A stretch of 64,000 nucleotides of DNA, taken from Peltaster fructicola (taxonomy: Eukaryota > Ascomycota > Dothideomycetes). The stretch spans positions 2,852,001 through 2,916,000 of the forward strand of contig CP051139.1 of NCBI GenBank assembly GCA_001592805.2, written 5' to 3'. Every line of letters begins with the position of its first letter. Position 1 is the first letter of the stretch. A program made the position numbers and the translations under genes. The notes below the pieces were generated by a model. The model was not told where the DNA came from. It did not search any database and saw only the letters and a list, made by a program, of their open reading frames with translations. Positions 11,485 through 23,313 of the stretch are shown piece by piece.

Positions 11485-12615
11485 TCAGCTACTTTTCAAC
11501 GATCTAATGACCTTCAGTAGGTCACCTGTGACACCCATTGCTGTGACTTCGCCGCCAGCGCCAGCTCCCTGTATGATCAATGGATTTGAGCCATAGCGCT
11601 CTGTATAGAAGTTGATGATGTTGTCACTGCCCTTCAATGCGGCAATGGGATGGCTGGCATCGAACTTTTCGAGTCCGACCTTGACCTCTTGCTTGGCGAC
11701 ATCGATACTGCCAACGAAGCGCACCACTTTGCCCTCAGCGGCTGCCTCCTGTTTGAGCTTGTCCATCTGATCGTCGAATTGTGGTAGCCTCTCCAAAAAC
11801 TCATCACCACTAGTGCATTGCTCCAGCTCTTTTGGTATGAGGCTTCGCACTGGAAAGCTTGTAGGCGACTGAACTTTCAGACCTGCAATCCTTGCCAGGA
11901 TTGTGAGCTTACGTGCAACGTCAAGACCATTGAGGTCGTCGCGAGGGTCTGGCTCTGTGTATCCCAAGTCCTTGGCCTTCTTCACTTCAGCAGCAAACTT
12001 CCCACCACCTCCTCCTACGGGCATGAAGCTGTTGAACAAAAAGCTCATGGTGCCGCTGAAGACTCCTTCCACTTTCGTTACTCGATCGCCAGTATTGATC
12101 AGCTCGTGTAGTGTCGACAATACCGGCAGACCAGCACCGACTGTGCTCTCATGGAAGACATAGCCACCGTCTGGTGAGCCAGTGCCGTTGGCAGCAGCCG
12201 CGAAGATATCCGTCCAGAGTTCGTAGTTGTATGAGAAAGCTTTCTTATTAGGTGTGACGATGCTGATTCCGTTCTTCAGAATTGAGGGATACTCGTTGGC
12301 AAGGTCTTGTGAGGATGTGTTGTCGACAAGAACAACCCGACCTGGGGCTTTCGCCAGAGCATCGATGGTGGCTGTCAGTGGTTGCACTTCGCCCTGCGAC
12401 TGAGCAAGCTCGTTGAGGGCATTGGCTATCGTGATGGGCTTAAAGTCCTGTGAGAAGAGCTGAGCATTGCTCCGTCGAACCAGAACCAATGACAAAGTAA
12501 TTGGTGTGCGTCGGCTCTGTAGCTGCTTCTGAAGGTGTTGTAGCTGTCCCAAGAACGCCTTACCGACACCACCCACGCCTACGACAGCGACGAAGATGTT
12601 CTGTGCGGCCACCAT
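11485..12615 (-). CDS. HOM6: Homoserine dehydrogenase HOM6
   Basis: An intronless frame of 376 aa. It reduces aspartate semialdehyde to homoserine, the branch step for threonine and methionine, in the cytosol. The N-terminus carries the Rossmann motif VVGVGGVGKAF. The substrate part includes TPNKKAFS, HESTVGAGLPVLSTL, EGVFSGTMSFLFN and YTEPDPRDDLNGLDVARK; the last segment contains the conserved aspartate and lysine of the active site. Length matches the monofunctional fungal enzyme (no aspartokinase or ACT part). The ATG at 12615 is immediately ahead of the Rossmann strand. It converges on the CSC1-like gene, with 120 bp between stops. Confidence 0.96.
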   Translation of the reverse strand: MVAAQNIFVAVVGVGGVGKAFLGQLQHLQKQLQSRRTPITLSLVLVRRSNAQLFSQDFKPITIANALNELAQSQGEVQPLTATIDALAKAPGRVVLVDNTSSQDLANEYPSILKNGISIVTPNKKAFSYNYELWTDIFAAAANGTGSPDGGYVFHESTVGAGLPVLSTLHELINTGDRVTKVEGVFSGTMSFLFNSFMPVGGGGGKFAAEVKKAKDLGYTEPDPRDDLNGLDVARKLTILARIAGLKVQSPTSFPVRSLIPKELEQCTSGDEFLERLPQFDDQMDKLKQEAAAEGKVVRFVGSIDVAKQEVKVGLEKFDASHPIAALKGSDNIINFYTERYGSNPLIIQGAGAGGEVTAMGVTGDLLKVIRSLKSS

Positions 12616-12875
12616 GGTTGCTGGAATTGCTCGTGATCACGAAAGAAGCATTGGCGTCTGTAAGAAAAAGTTATATGATGTCGTGCAGGTGGGGTCTTTT
12701 CATACAGAGGGGTATCATCGTTATGGTACAGGGTCCAGCAGAGCCGCATGTTGTCAACGGACAAAGGCTGATCGTCGTTCTTAGCAGCCATACAGGATTT
12801 CCGCCACAATCGTGGCAGCATGAGAAACGGAGCTCAGTAAGGCCGGTCTCCTGCGAATTTGCGAGGTATGTATTC

Positions 12876-15239
12876 CTATTCATCTTCCTCGGCAAACATA
12901 TCTTCTGCTCGCATACGCTTCTTGACAGGATCGACCTTCTTGGTCTCCGTCTGAGGAGCTGGCTTCTGTACAGCGTTGCCGGTCTTCATGACGAACTTAG
13001 CGGGTGCATCTTTGAGTGCTGTGTCGGTCGTACTGCTGGGTGCATTGCTGATTTTGTGGTCCTGTGCCGCGAGCTGAGGTTCACCAGTGGGTTCATCCTT
13101 GGGTATATCCTCCTCGGTCTTCTTCATGTACTGGAGAGAATCAGGATCGAGGAGGGCAGGTTTCGTGGTCGATGCCGGCGTCTTGATCGCATTGGCTTTG
13201 ACATCCTGGAATTGACTGATCCATTTCGGCTTCTTCACTTCTAGTACATCCTTAGACTTCTCAATCGTGCCGTCAACGTCTCTGTTTTGCATCTTCGGGT
13301 CGTTCAGAAAATCTGCTTTGTAGGCTGCAATCGCATCACCACTGAAGACTGATTGCTTCTCCCACATGTCAAGCAATTCGAAGATCTTCCGCTTCCACTG
13401 CTCAGTCTTCAGCTTACCCCAGCTGTACTGTCGATCCAGTATGCCCAGGCGCTCGAAAGTCTTCTGATGTTTCAGTCCATTCTCGAGAAGCTGACGGTAC
13501 TTCCAGGCATTCCTCGCCCCTTCCGAGGATTGTTGCGCTTTCACAATGTCGTTGATGACATAGAGAGCGATGAACTTGGCGCCAGATGTGTCAGCAACCT
13601 TCGATCGAGTGATAGAGGCCGGCTCGTGCCTTGCAGGACGGGCATCTATCTCCATAGTCTCTTCCTCCACGAGGTGCAATGGCTTCTCCGGATCATATTC
13701 CTCCTCCTCGTCGTCGTCCTCGAGAGCGAAACCCGCATTCTTTTCCTGCTCATAACTCGCCGCCGAAGTGCTCGAAAAAGGTAAGTCAACGTTGAGGAGA
13801 AGCATGTCAACGATCTCCTCAACTCCCGTAGCAGCATGACTGATGGCAAAGTCGGTCACTCTCGCTACATCGCCTTTGCGCAGCTTCGCGTGCGCAGTCG
13901 GAAGTCTGGCTAGAAGGTGTGTCAGATGAGCTCTCTGAAGAGGCGTAATGGAGATCTTCGCAGGTACGCCAGGCTTCTGCTGATGTGGAAGAGCTTGCGC
14001 CTGTTCGTCCTCATGCTCCTCGTCACTAGAAGCATAATCATCGTGTTGGACAGCATCTGCCAAGTCTACGAGGTTCGAGAACAGCATTCGCGCATCAGGA
14101 ACTTTCCATTGCGTCGTGACATCGTCCCAAATCTGCACAGCATCTTGCCTTTTCAGGTCGCGCCCATCCCCGTGATCTCGCCAGAGACAATAACGATAGT
14201 AGAGTCCTTCAGGAGACTTGCTGTCGAAGAGAAAGGCAAAACGTCGATCTTGCTGCACTTCCGGCATGCTCATGAGCAGGGCTTCCAGCTCCAGCGCGCG
14301 TTCGGAATGTCGCTGTGACAGAAGTTGATCGGTAATCACATGTATGGCGCGGACAGTGTTGAGATCAAGTGGGTGGTCGCAATTGACTTCGAACGTGCGA
14401 GGCTGAGGGCCTCGTCGATCGTATCTGTCAGGCGGTGCCCAGCGAGGCTTTTCGCCAGCAGGAGCGGCATTCTTGAGAGACACTTGAGTCTGCACTGGCT
14501 GTGCACCGAAAGGCTGATCGCCTCCGTTCAGGCTGGGATGCATACTTGAGCTAGACTTGATTCTGGAGGCCCTCAGCTCGAAGCCGCAACCCACATATCG
14601 ATTTCGAAGTTTGGTGATTGTGTCGTCAATCTGCTTGGTGGTGGTATCTGACGCTAGGAATGCTGTCGCTGAAATGACTTTCTTTGTATCGGTTCGAGAG
14701 CCGACTGGGACATGCATCTTCACTTCTTCCACCGTGAAGTATGGGCTCAAGATCTCTTTAACGTCTTCCTCCGTCAAATTGGGAGCTAGCGATTCGAGGT
14801 AGATGCAGATTTCTGGTGCGCCACGTTCGTCCTCCTCTTGTGCTTGTGCCATGCGTGAGTTCGGAGGTGGTGACCGATCATAGTCCCTCCTTCTCTTGCG
14901 GTTTGGCGGGCCATTCTGGTGGTCGAAGGTTGTAGGATCGATATCAAGACTTCCCGGGCCACTGGCTGGGATGTAATTTCGTCCATGGTTGTTGAATCGT
15001 CGCGGCGCATGCGAGTGTAGCGAATGGTCACGTACCTCTCTACGAGGATGTTTGTCTGCTGCTTCATCATAATCGAGAGATTCCTGGAAGGCTCTCAAAG
15101 CTTCTGCATTGGCTGCTTCGTCCTCTCTTTTCTTCGCTTCTGCTGCCTTTTGTTCTCTCGCGTACGCAGACAGTGGCTTTGGTGCGTTGAGCTTCGCTTT
15201 AACGCCTGGGAAGCGCTTCTCGGTCTCCTCGACGTCCAT
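12876..15239 (-). CDS. U2 snRNP-associated SURP protein (U2SURP/SR140 homologue)
   Basis: An intronless frame of 787 aa. The order of domains matches human U2SURP: N-terminal KRFPGVKAKLNAP signature, an RRM at about 138-225 (EICIYLESLAPNLTEEDV), a SURP module at about 280-355 (RFAFLFDSKSPEGLYYRYCLW), and a CID-like helical domain at about 420-650 (EEIVDMLLLN, ARNAWKYRQLLENGL, LKTEQWKRKIFELLDMWEK). The CID is interrupted by a long acidic insert (DDDEEEEYDPEKP). The C-terminal ~120 residues are polar and basic. The protein is expected in the U2 snRNP during branch-site recognition. It shares a 371-bp promoter region with the divergent TOR gene. Confidence 0.9.
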   Translation of the reverse strand: MDVEETEKRFPGVKAKLNAPKPLSAYAREQKAAEAKKREDEAANAEALRAFQESLDYDEAADKHPRREVRDHSLHSHAPRRFNNHGRNYIPASGPGSLDIDPTTFDHQNGPPNRKRRRDYDRSPPPNSRMAQAQEEDERGAPEICIYLESLAPNLTEEDVKEILSPYFTVEEVKMHVPVGSRTDTKKVISATAFLASDTTTKQIDDTITKLRNRYVGCGFELRASRIKSSSSMHPSLNGGDQPFGAQPVQTQVSLKNAAPAGEKPRWAPPDRYDRRGPQPRTFEVNCDHPLDLNTVRAIHVITDQLLSQRHSERALELEALLMSMPEVQQDRRFAFLFDSKSPEGLYYRYCLWRDHGDGRDLKRQDAVQIWDDVTTQWKVPDARMLFSNLVDLADAVQHDDYASSDEEHEDEQAQALPHQQKPGVPAKISITPLQRAHLTHLLARLPTAHAKLRKGDVARVTDFAISHAATGVEEIVDMLLLNVDLPFSSTSAASYEQEKNAGFALEDDDEEEEYDPEKPLHLVEEETMEIDARPARHEPASITRSKVADTSGAKFIALYVINDIVKAQQSSEGARNAWKYRQLLENGLKHQKTFERLGILDRQYSWGKLKTEQWKRKIFELLDMWEKQSVFSGDAIAAYKADFLNDPKMQNRDVDGTIEKSKDVLEVKKPKWISQFQDVKANAIKTPASTTKPALLDPDSLQYMKKTEEDIPKDEPTGEPQLAAQDHKISNAPSSTTDTALKDAPAKFVMKTGNAVQKPAPQTETKKVDPVKKRMRAEDMFAEEDE

Positions 15240-15610
15240 CTGTCAGTCTTGGTCATGCAGCATATCAATGCAAGCTAGACGGCGATGGCATTGTCACTGG
15301 GAAATGTGGCCGGGCATGTCGAAGCTCTAGTAGCGTGACTAGCGCCGATCGTCGACGGATATATCCGCTGATTAGATTCGTGCATGTGTAACCCCGTTGG
15401 TGAAGCTATTCGAGCTCCTCATCACAAGACCAACATGCGCATGACCATCTCGTGACTGATGTCCCAACGACAGCTCAACGCTCTATACTATCGATAAAAG
15501 GCTTTGCGGCGACATACCTTGCTCGCCTCGGTTTTCTGCGATGCCAGCAAGCATCCAGCAGAACACTACGATAGACTCCGCATAGGCGATGCGCATATCG
15601 ACCGCCCACC
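15240..15610. promoter_or_regulatory. Divergent promoter region between U2SURP and TOR
   Basis: 371 bp separate the two start codons. It must hold both promoters. I see no clear TATA box, repeat or known site. Confidence 0.5.
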
Positions 15611-18600
15611 ATGGCTCAGATATATCAGGAGAACTTGGAGCCATACTACCAGGAACTACGAAGCAGAGATGCGCAGCGACAAAGTGCTGCCGCGGCCAGG
15701 ATCGCCGAGCAGGTTCATATCATCTTTCGCGAACTTCCACCAACTGAGTTTGGCCGCTTTAACGCAGACCTACAGAACCGCATGAGCAGTATGATCCTGA
15801 ATGGCGCCGACACACACGAACGCACAGGAGGTCTCTATCTGGTCAACGCTCTCATCGACTTTCGAGGAGATGACGCCACCAACAGGATCACCAAGTTCCA
15901 TAACTACATCAAACGAACGCTCGAAGGCAACGATACGTCTGCGATGATAGTTGCTGCCAAATGCCTTGGTCGACTTGCCACTCCCGGAGCTGCATACAGC
16001 ACAGATCTTGTCGAAGCCCAGGTTGTCCAAGCCATGGAATGGTTGACTTCAGAGCGAAACGAGAACCGCCGGTTTGCTGCTGTACTCGTGCTTGCTGAAC
16101 TCGCAAGACACAGCTCAACTCTGATTCGCCATCACATTCCTATGATCCTGGCAGCCATATGGGAGGCTTTGCGTGACCCTAAAGTTGTCATTCGTGAGAA
16201 GGCCGCCGATGCCGTTTCGCAGTGCTTCAGAGCGCTGTCGGCTCGCGATCAACAAGATCGTCAGTCGTGTCTGCTTCAGATGTACAACGAAGCACAGAGC
16301 AGCTTTCGACGAGGAACCGTGGAAGCCACCCATGCTGCACTGCTTGTCTATCGAGAACTGCTGACACAGGGCGGCATGTTCATGCACAGCAGATACAAAG
16401 ACGTCTGTGAGCGGGTGCTGCTACCTGCGAACCGCGAGCACAAGGATCCGACCATTCGACGAACAATCGTAGACATCATCCCGACCTTGGCCAACTATGC
16501 TCCCAAAGAGTTCTGCCAGAACTATCTCGCCCGATCAATGCAACACCTGCAATCTCTCCTGCGTGATCCCAAGCAACGCAATACCGCATTCGTGGCAATT
16601 GGCAACATTGCCACCGCTGTGGGCTCCCAGATCGCGCCTTACCTCGATACTATCTTGCTGCATATCCGGGAAGCGCTGAGTGTTCGAACAAGAAGCAGGA
16701 TACCCGGCGATGATGTTGCTATCTTCGGATGTATCAGCATGATCTCAATCGCTGTCGGCCAAACACTCAGCAAGTACATGGAAGCACTACTCGATCCCAT
16801 CTTTGCTTGCGGTCTCTCTGATGCGCTCACTCAGGCGCTGGTTGACATGGCACACTATATCCCGCCAGTCAAGTCCGTCATCCAGGAGAAACTTCTTGAC
16901 CTGCTAAGCAGAACACTTTGCGGTCAACCTTTTCAGACTCTAGGTCATCCTACACATGGCAAAGGCCTACCTCCAATCTACACTAAGGAGATCCGTGACC
17001 AACGCGACCCACAACACCTTGAGCACAAAGACGCAGAGGTTGAGCTAGCTCTGTTAACACTCGGCTCGTTTGACTTCTCAGGCCACGTACTTAACGAATT
17101 CGTTCGCGATGTTGCGATACGCTACGTTGACGATGACGATCACCAAATACGCAGAGCTGCCGCACTGACTTGCTGTCAGCTTTTCGTGAGAGACCCGATT
17201 GTGCATCAGACTAGTCATCATGCCATTCAGGTCGTTAGCGACGTGATCGAAAAGCTGCTCACAGTAGGTGTAGCTGATCCGATAGCAGACATTCGCTTGA
17301 CAGTTCTCCTCTCATTGGACACCCGCTTCGACAGACATCTCGCAAAGGCAGAGAATGTCAGGACTCTGTTCCTTGCACTCAACGACGAGAAGTTCAACAT
17401 CCGCGAAGCTGCTATGACCATCATAGGACGACTTACGAACGTCAACCCAGCATACGTCTTTCCGTCCCTGCGGAAGGTGCTCATTCAACTACTCACCGAG
17501 ATCGAGTACTCCAACAACGCGAACAACAAAAGAGAGTCTGCTAAGCTTATCAGTCATCTGGTTGGAGCTAGTAGCAAGCTCATCAAGCCTTACGTCGACC
17601 CTATGGTCACAGTGTTGCTGCCCAAGGCCGAGGATGCAAATGCAGACGTCGCAGCTACCACACTTCGTGCTTTAGGAGATCTTGCCACGGTCGGAGGTGA
17701 CGATATGGTCAAATACATACCAGATCTTATGCGGGTCATCATCAAGAGTCTGCAAGATCTCTCATCGCCAAGGAAGCGAGAAGCAGCACTCTGCACCTTG
17801 GGACAGCTTGCTAGCAATAGCGGTTATGTTATTGAGCCATACATCGACCACCCCGAGCTGCTCACCATACTCGTCAGCATTGTGAAGACAGAACCACCGG
17901 GAGAGCTACGAAAGGAGACTATTCGCTTGATGGGAATCCTTGGCGCCCTCGACCCATATAAGCATCAACAAGTCATCGAGGAGTCTCCGGAGTCGAATCT
18001 GCGTGCTGAAGCAGAGCTGGAGTCCGATGTCACGCTAATAATGAAAGGTATCACGCCTTCGAACGAGGAGTACTATCCAACAGTCGTGATCAACACACTT
18101 ATGTCTATGTTGAAGGACAGCACACTCAAGCAGCACCATTCCGCTGTGGTTGAGTCGGTCATGAGCATCTATGCCACCATGGGCATGAAATGTGTTCCTT
18201 TTCTCAGCACAGTCGTACCTGGCATCGTCGCTATCTTTCGAGAATCACAGACAGATGGACTTCGACTTGAAGGTTACTTCAACCAGCTGACACAGCTTGT
18301 CAAGATCGTCCGACAGCACATTCGACCACATCTGAAGGTTATCATAGAAGCGATATCCGATTTCTGGTACAAGAGCACACAGCTGCAGGGTACGATACTC
18401 TTGCTCATTGAGGCCATCGCAAAGAGTCTAGAGGGCGAGTTCAAGGTCTATCTTGCCAACATTCTGCCACTGATGCTAGGCGTGCTGGACACTGATACCA
18501 GGACAGAAGCAGGACGATCAGCTTGCCATAAAGTTCTGCATGCTTTTCTTGTCTTCGGCTCAAGTGCTGAAGAGTACATGCATCTCATCATACCGGTCAT

Positions 18601-21600
18601 CGTCCGCATGTTCGATGCTGATCGCTCTAGACCAGTAGACATACGCAAGGCGGCGATTGAGACCATTGGACGTCTCAGTAAGCAAGTCAACATCTCTGAG
18701 TATTCGACCAAGATTATCCATCCCCTTGCGAGAGTGCTAGCCGGTAGGAACGAGTCTCTGCAGCGAGCGTCACTGGATACGCTTTGTGCGCTGGTCTATC
18801 AGTTAGGTCAAGACTACTTGCATTTCGTACCGATGATCGATAAGGTCATCTCAACGTCGCCGAACAGAATCTCGCATAGTAATTACTCACTAATCATCAG
18901 CAAGTTGAGGAAGGGAGAGACACTACCTCAAGACCTCAGTCCTAACGAGCGCTATCAAGACGAGGACGACGATGTCTACAGTACCGAGATTGCAACAAAG
19001 AAGTCGGTTGTGAATCAGCAGCATCTCAAGCTCGCCTGGGAGGCAAGTCAGAAATCTACAAGAGAAGACTGGCACGAATGGATGCGACGCTTCTCTGTGG
19101 AACTACTCAAGGAGAGTCCGCAACAAGCATTGCGAGCTTGTACATCTCTCGCAACAATATACACACCCTTGGCACGCAGCTTATTCAACTCTGCATTTGT
19201 ATCCTGCTGGACGGAGCTGTACGAACAGTATCAGGAAGAGCTTGTGCGATCAATTGAGGTCGCACTGACGTCTTCGACGATTCCGCCAGAGATTCTGCAG
19301 GTCTTGTTAAACCTCGCTGAGTTCATGGAGCATGATGATAAGGCACTGCCGATTGACATCAGGACTCTCGGCATGTATGCTGGGAAGTGCCATGCGTTCG
19401 CAAAGGCACTACACTACAAAGAGCTCGAGTTCAACGCTGAACAAAACGCATCTGCTGTTGAGGCACTGATTAGTATCAACAATCAGCTTCAACAGACTGA
19501 TGCTGCGTTTGGTATCCTACGAAAGGCGCAAGTCTTCCCTGACGTGGACCTCAAAGAGACCTGGTTCGAGAAACTTCAGCGCTGGGAAGAGGCTCTACTG
19601 GCATATCGCAAGCGTGAAGCTGAAGAGGGAGATAGCGTCGGCTTCGAAGTTGTCATGGGTAAGATGCGATGCTTGCATGCCCTCGGCGAATGGGACGAAC
19701 TATCAGCAATCGCACAAGAACGATGGAGTATGCCCGGAATTTCAGCTGACTCGAAGAAACACATCGCACCACTGGCGGCCGCCGCGGCTTGGGGCATGGG
19801 TCAGTGGGAGCTCATGGACAGCTATTTGAGCGCCATGAAGCAGAACTCGCCAGATCGCAGCTTCTTCGGCGCTATCCTCAACATCCACCGCAATCAGTTC
19901 GATGAAGCTCATGTACACATTGCCAAGGCTCGAGAAGGTCTCGATCAGGAGCTTAGTGCGCTGCTGGGAGAGTCGTACACACGAGCATATAGTATCATCG
20001 TCCGTGTGCAGATGTTAGCAGAGCTCGAGGAGATCATCACCTACAAGCAAAACTCCAACGACCTTGACAAACAAGAACGAATGCGCCAGACATGGACCAA
20101 ACGACTGAAAGGATGTCAACGCAACGTCGAGGTCTGGGGCCGTATGCTCAAGGTGCGAGCTTTGGTCATCACACCACAGGAGAATGCAGACATGTACATC
20201 AAGTTCGCCTCAATCTGCCGCAAAGCACAACGAGGCGGCTTGGCAGAGAAGAGCTTGAACTCACTTCTTGGAAGTTCTGGCTCGATCATGAGTGCACAGA
20301 GCCTCGCGAAGGTGAACGATGCGCCATACCCCGTGCAGTACGCATTATACAAGTTCCTCTGGAGCAATGGCTACCAGGATGGCGCACTCAATGCTCTGAA
20401 AGACTTCACGAACAGACTGAGATCGGACTTTCAGGAACGGAACGCCATGTTAGCTGGTTCGAACGCAAACGGTCTCCATGCTGTGAGTGCCAGTACCAAC
20501 GGCTCACTCAATGGACTGAGCAATGGTGCAAATGGCGTCCATGCACCTTTTGGATCTATGCATGGCCATGTACCACAGAAAGACAAACTGGAGCTTGGAG
20601 AATGGCGCATGCTTCTGGCTCGATGCTACCTCAAGCAGGGTGACTGGCAAGTCAAGCTACACGATGGCGACTGGTCTCCCGATCATGTCCAAGACGTGCT
20701 CTCATCGTACTACCAGGCGACACAGCACAATAACGAGTGGTACAAAGCTTGGCATGCTTGGGCACTTGCGAACTTCGAGGTGGTGACTGCTCTGACCTCC
20801 AAGCGGGATCGAGATCAGACAGAGGTACCTCAATTCCTGGTCTGCGATTATGTTGTGCCCGCCATCAAGGGTTTCTTCAAGTCTATCGCGCTGTCCTCGA
20901 GCAGCTCCCTTCAGGACACTCTACGGCTGCTCACACTGTGGTTCGCTCACGGCGCCCATCAAGAGGTCACGCACAACGTGCAGCAGGGCATCACAACAGT
21001 CAGTGTTGATACCTGGCTGGAGGTCATTCCGCAGCTCATTGCTCGTATCAACCAGCCAGTGCCTTTGGTCAGAGATGCTATTCACAACCTGCTTGTTGAC
21101 GTTGGCAGGGCACATCCGCAAGCACTGGTGTACCCACTGACAGTTTCGATGAAGTCAGACATGGGGCTTAGAGCCCGATGTGCAGCTCGGATCATGGAGG
21201 CTATACGGCAGCATAGTCCTACACTTGTCGAGCAGGCCGGACTTGTCAGCCACGAGCTTATCCGCATTGCTGTGCTGTGGCACGAGCAATGGCACGAAGG
21301 ACTCGAAGAAGCTTCACGATTGTACTTTGGCGACCACAATATCAACGGCATGCTTGCCACCCTGGAACCTCTACATGAGATGCTACGAAAAGGACCAGAG
21401 ACACTACGAGAGATCAGCTTCATCCAAAGTTTCGGTCGTGATCTTGCAGAAGCTAAGGACTGGTGCGAGGCTTACAGGACGACGCAAGAAATTGGTGATC
21501 TCAACCAGGTTCGTTACGCTACTGTGTATCAGAAGTGAATGTGCTAACTTTCGTCGCAGGCCTGGGACTTATACTATGGCGTGTTCAAGAGAATCGCACG

Positions 21601-22924
21601 TCAGTTGCCGCAGCTGATGAGCTTGGAACTGCAGTACGTCTCACCTGAGCTCAAGACCGCTCATGATCTCGACCTTGCCGTGCCAGGCACATATCAGAGT
21701 GGCAAGCCGATCGTGCGTATTCAATCTTTCCACCCTGTCGCAACAGTCATTGCATCGAAACAACGACCACGCAAGCTGTCGCTGAGAGGAAGTGACGGTG
21801 CACAGTACGATCACATTCTCAAGGGTCATGAAGATATCCGTCAAGACGAACGTGTCATGCAGCTTTTCGGCCTGGTCAACACTCTCCTCTCTACAGATCC
21901 CGAGTGTCTCAAGCGTCACCTCAATATCCAGAGATATTCGGCCGTCCCTCTATCAACGTCATCTGGAGTGCTTGGTTGGGTGCCAAACAGTGACACCCTG
22001 CATGTACTCATAAGAGAGTACCGTGAAAGCAGAAAGATCCTCCTCAATATCGAGCATCGAATCATGCTGCAGATGGCGCCAGACTACGATGGGTTGACGC
22101 TCATGCAGAAGGTTGAGGTGTTCGGCTATGCGCTGGACAACACAACTGGGCAGGACCTCTACCGTGTTCTGTGGCTGAAGAGCAAGAGCTCCGAGGCATG
22201 GCTGGACAGACGTACCAACTACACTCGATCACTCGGTGTTATGTCCATGGTCGGTTACATTCTCGGTCTTGGAGATCGCCATCCATCGAACTTGATGCTG
22301 GACCGTGTCACTGGCAAGATCGTTCACATCGACTTCGGCGACTGCTTTGAGGTGGCCATGCACCGAGAGAAGTACCCAGAGCGTGTGCCATTCCGTCTGA
22401 CACGCATGCTCACATTCGCCATGGAGGTGAGCAATATCGAAGGCAGCTTCCGCACAACTTGCGAACATGTCATGCGCTTGCTGCGAGCAAATAAGGAATC
22501 ACTGATGGCCGTGCTGGAAGCATTCGTGCACGATCCTCTGCTTACATGGAGACTGAATACTCGGGAGTCACCAGGTGAGACAGTGAGTGCTCCTGAACGT
22601 CGTCCATCATTGGCACCTCAAGATCGCAGACCTTCAGTCATGGGTGGCGATCCAGATACAACTTCCGAGCGACCAGGAAGCTCATACAGGCCGCGCAACC
22701 GGACCAGTGTTGCTCAGATAAATGGCACTCAGGATCCCGTCGAGCGTGAGGTCCAGAACGCTCGTGCTCTGCAAGTCTTGAGCCGTGTCAAGGAGAAGCT
22801 GACGGGTAGTGATTTCCGACGAAGAGAGCTACCAGTCGAGGATCAGGTCGAGAAGCTGCTGAGTGAGGCCACCAACCTGGAGAATCTCTGCCAGCATTAT
22901 ATCGGATGGTGTAGCTTCTGGTAA
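15611..22924 (+). CDS. TOR: TOR serine/threonine protein kinase
   Basis: Exons 15611-21508 and 21560-22924, with a 51-nt intron, give 2420 aa, the normal size for TOR. It is the catalytic subunit of TORC1 and TORC2 and controls growth. About 1,200 residues of HEAT repeats are followed by the FAT domain. The FRB domain spans about 1880-1975 ([29 protein letters not shown]). The kinase domain has the catalytic loop GDRHPSN near 2205 and HIDFGD near 2222, and the protein ends in the FATC signature YIGWCSFW. The residues that bind FKBP12-rapamycin are present (Ser ~1902, Phe ~1906, Trp ~1968), so rapamycin sensitivity is expected. The single intron lies within the FRB, just before AWDLYY. A Gly/Asn-rich loop interrupts the FAT region, and a Ser/Arg-rich insert separates kinase from FATC. 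Only one TOR gene is visible here. Confidence 0.98.
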
Positions 22925-23313
22925 GGAGACTTCCGGCTATGCGGCACCACTACTCATATGTGACCAAAGTTGGAGCATGAGACGCTTCTGTAATGTAAGG
23001 ACGCACGAGATGTGTATACAGTCCTGAGAGGCTATGGGCATAGCGAAGGCGTACATGATGTAACACAGATCGTTCCGAAGACTTTTCGAGTCCTCTTGCT
23101 TCGTCAGACCCGACTGTGATAAGCCACTTTCGTGCACTATCGCTAGTATCAACATAGCGTTCCCGAACGCGCATGACGAATCAATGCCGTAAAGATCCAC
23201 ATGCGCATATCCTTCAATAAAGTGCATCGCCTGCCTCTGTGAAACTGTCAATGCGAAATTGAGAATGGCGACAAGGATGGTCTGACGCCGCCAACACTGA
23301 GACGGTAGCACCA
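22925..23313. other. Intergenic region between TOR and the anion transporter
   Basis: 389 bp with no gene or recognisable signal; it holds the TOR 3' UTR and the transporter promoter. Confidence 0.4.

Noticed and set aside
12501-13244. A 247-codon open frame on the plus strand
   Set aside because: It is antisense to the start of HOM6 and the end of the U2SURP gene, which both show clear domains.
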